From assembly GCA_041558415.1 (NCBI GenBank), contig JBFFEY010000008.1, positions 1 through 64,000 of the forward strand: 64,000 nucleotides of DNA. The letters are read 5' to 3'. Of this stretch, positions 62,048-64,000 are shown one piece after another. The stretch's first letter is position 1. The number at the start of each line of letters is the position of its first letter. The position numbers and the translations under genes are program-made. The stretch is from SG8-39 sp041558415 (GTDB lineage Bacteria > Pseudomonadota > Gammaproteobacteria > Burkholderiales > SG8-39). The notes beneath the pieces were generated by a model. It was not told where the DNA came from, ran no database searches, and saw only the letters and a list, made by a program, of their open reading frames with translations.

Positions 62048-64000
62048 CTAGCGGTCGATGTAGCGCCGCCGGTGCGTCTCGAGCAGCTTCCAGCGCACCA
62101 CCGGCAGCTCGAGTACCTCCTGCATCGGCAGGCTGTAGGCCTGCACGTCCTCTAGGATCTCGATATCGGCACCTTCGATCGGCACGCCAGCGAGCCGCAC
62201 GGCGCCGAAATATGATCCGGCGGCGAGCTGCTCGCGGTAGCCCGCGGAGGTGGCAAGCTGCGCACTGCCGGCTTGGAGCAGGATCAGCTCCTCCTGCGGC
62301 GGCAGCAGGCGGTCGCCGCGGCGCATCGTGACGGCTTCGGCCGTTTGCACCAGGCGGTTTAGCGTGATGCCCGAAACGCCGTCCGCGAACAGCGGCACGC
62401 TGCGCAGGAACTCGCGCTTGTCGTGCGACTGCACGGTCTGCCGGTAGAGCGCGCTGCGGGTGACGAAATCGACGTACAGGTCGCGCGGGATGCGCAGCGC
62501 GCGCACGAAGCCGAGCGCGCGGTACGACTCCGCCGACGGCATGTCGAGCAGCGCGAAGGCCTCGCCCAGAATCGAGCCGGCCGACAGCAGGCTCGCGCCG
62601 GCGACGCCCGGGCGCAGCAGCTCGATCGAGCCGCTCAGCACGACGTAAACGTTGCTCACCGGCTCGCCGGCGCGCAGCAGCAGCACTTCCGGGTTGAAGA
62701 CGACGTGCTCGCAGTTCAGCAGGTGGCGAATGCGGTACTTCGGTACGTCGGCGAAGTAGGCGTGCAGGTATTCGTAGGCGCGGCGGCGGAAGGTGTCGGA
62801 GCTGCCCTGGATCAGCACGTCGACCGTGCCGAACGATGCCCCGGAGCCGATGGCGCGCTCTTCCTCGGTCAGCCGGCGCGCGGTGTGCGCCAGGATCAGC
62901 TTGCCCGACGGGTCGTTGCGGAAGTCCTGCGCCTCGCCGTGGATCAGCCCTCCGCCGATGTCGATCTTCTTGACGTCGGCGCGCATGCGGTACGCGGCGA
63001 GCGCCTGGTCGCGCAGCGCGGCCGACAGCCCGTACGGCGCATCGTCCGGCGCCGTGAGCGCGTTCATCACGCGCTCCGAGGCGATGTCGGCGAGGTGGCC
63101 GTACACCCGGTAGCCGCCCTCCCACAGTGCGCGGAAGTACAGCACCGTGGTCTCCACCGGGTGCGGCGACAGCATCGGCCTGACCTCCAGCCCGCCGATG
63201 TCGTTCCAGGCATCGAGCTGCAGGTCGCGCACGTCGAACAGGCGGCCGAATTCGGGCTCCGAGAGCTGCATCACGGCGGACAGCTTCTTGAACGCAGAGG
63301 CGCGCACCATTGGCACGGCGTAGTAGGCGATGCGCCGGTCGCCGGAGATGAGCGACGTGAGACCGACGAGGTGGTCGTCGTGGCAGTGCGTCTGGAAGAT
63401 GCCGTCGATCTCGTTGACGCCGACGCCGAGCGCGGCGAGCGCATTCTCGACGTTCGGACCGGCGTCGACCAGGTAGACGCGACCCTGGAAGAACACGATG
63501 CAGCCCATCGCCGGACGGTTCGTGTCCCAGCCGTCGCCGTCGCCGGTGTGCGCCACCGCAAAATAATCGGGCTCGAGCAGGTAGTTGCCGAGCGTGTAGG
63601 GCGAGGGGTAGTGCGCGCCGGGCGCGAGGTTGAGATCGACCTCGACGCTCTCGCCGCCGTAGCGGATTTCGAACACGTTGGTGCGCAGCCGCCGCAGCTC
63701 GACGCCGCCCTGCAGCGCGAGCGGCGCCTGCTCGAGCGGCATCGGCTCGACGAGCTCCTCGGTCGGCCGGATGCGACCGAAGGCGAAAGCGAGCTTCATG
63801 CGCATGATCGCCGCGGCCTGGGCCGGCGGCACGCCGGCCTCGGTCAGCTCGTCCTGCGAGGCGAGGCCGTAGTTGCCGCGGAACAGGTACGTCATCTGGG
63901 TTTCGATCTCGTGGCGCGAACCGATCAGACGCGGGCGGCGGCCGGTGTTGTTCGGATGGCCGGGCACCAGCATGCCCTGCAGGTAGAGCATCTGTAGCAC
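62048..64000 (-). CDS. Metallo-beta-lactamase-fold protein with cyclic-nucleotide-binding domains (5' end outside window)
   Basis: At least 650 residues; the frame is open at the window edge so the true start lies beyond it. The MBL core has THCHDDHLVGLTSLI (HxHxDH) and the metal ligands in SGDRR...HGEAQ and GASFGTVD. After it lies a cyclic-nucleotide-type beta-roll (LLLRAGEPVSNVYVVLSGSIELL in short form) and a second one near the C-terminus (TMRRGDRLLPPQEELILLQAG, short form). Such fused proteins are thought to be signal-regulated hydrolases; partner and ligand unknown. Convergent with the AbfD-like gene. Confidence 0.8.
   Translation of the reverse strand: MLQMLYLQGMLVPGHPNNTGRRPRLIGSRHEIETQMTYLFRGNYGLASQDELTEAGVPPAQAAAIMRMKLAFAFGRIRPTEELVEPMPLEQAPLALQGGVELRRLRTNVFEIRYGGESVEVDLNLAPGAHYPSPYTLGNYLLEPDYFAVAHTGDGDGWDTNRPAMGCIVFFQGRVYLVDAGPNVENALAALGVGVNEIDGIFQTHCHDDHLVGLTSLISGDRRIAYYAVPMVRASAFKKLSAVMQLSEPEFGRLFDVRDLQLDAWNDIGGLEVRPMLSPHPVETTVLYFRALWEGGYRVYGHLADIASERVMNALTAPDDAPYGLSAALRDQALAAYRMRADVKKIDIGGGLIHGEAQDFRNDPSGKLILAHTARRLTEEERAIGSGASFGTVDVLIQGSSDTFRRRAYEYLHAYFADVPKYRIRHLLNCEHVVFNPEVLLLRAGEPVSNVYVVLSGSIELLRPGVAGASLLSAGSILGEAFALLDMPSAESYRALGFVRALRIPRDLYVDFVTRSALYRQTVQSHDKREFLRSVPLFADGVSGITLNRLVQTAEAVTMRRGDRLLPPQEELILLQAGSAQLATSAGYREQLAAGSYFGAVRLAGVPIEGADIEILEDVQAYSLPMQEVLELPVVRWKLLETHRRRYIDR

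Overview
The window is GC-rich chromosomal DNA from a betaproteobacterium, probably a facultative anaerobe that can denitrify. This rests on the gene families and their order (cbb3 oxidase with ccoGH, hemN and fnr; nirF-nirDL-nirG-nirH; CysG; DksA, UspA and a Dnr-like regulator), not on a marker gene; no rRNA or tRNA gene was seen. Genes are tightly packed with many 4-bp overlaps.

Layout. 1-2772: 3' part of a large MBG-repeat adhesin. 2794-5210: a minus-strand pair, a reductive-dehalogenase-like Fe-S protein and a cytochrome P450. 5584-11344: ccoNOQP, ccoG, ccoH, a small membrane protein and a small cytochrome c. 11352-21234: an oxygen and redox control block with an MBL-fold nuclease, FNR, a receiver-only regulator, a PAS histidine kinase with its NarL-type regulator, HemN, a TauE/SafE-like membrane protein, CbpA, a DksA-like protein, UspA and a Dnr-like regulator. 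21410-28116: a flavin oxidoreductase, SirB2, a metal-binding HMA protein and an RND efflux adaptor and pump. 28113-32956: a catabolic-looking run (SDR, cupin, CoA-transferase, acyl-CoA dehydrogenase, cupin, nitroreductase). 32997-35651: small enzymes and a decayed ridA fragment. 35663-38852: copper operon merR-copA-copZ. 39002-54975: mixed housekeeping and accessory genes, including a SpeD-like protein, pyrF, nupC, moxR, selU, tesA, ybbA/ybbP and rmuC. 55370-60377: cysG divergent from nirC-nirF-nirDL-nirG-nirH (heme d1 synthesis). 60472-64000: an AbfD-like dehydratase and a partial MBL plus cyclic-nucleotide-binding protein.

How it fits together. Near-palindromic FNR-type sites (TTGAY-N4-GTCAA type) precede ccoN, hemN, uspA, the receiver gene next to fnr, dnr and cysG/nirC. 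FNR and a Dnr-like regulator encoded in the same window probably tie low-oxygen respiration, heme and heme d1 synthesis and stress proteins together. The copper operon and the TauE/SafE-like protein may serve metal supply to the cbb3 oxidase, because no ccoI or ccoS is found in the cco cluster.

Most unusual points: a RdhA-like protein overlapping a P450 gene; a SpeD-family protein that keeps the Ser and Cys but lacks the processing His; a perfect 28-bp inverted repeat carrying two perfect DnaA boxes, with a related element supplying the end of cysG; a 10-bp hairpin that buries the ribosome-binding site of a MAPEG gene; and a heme d1 cluster without nirJ or nirS.
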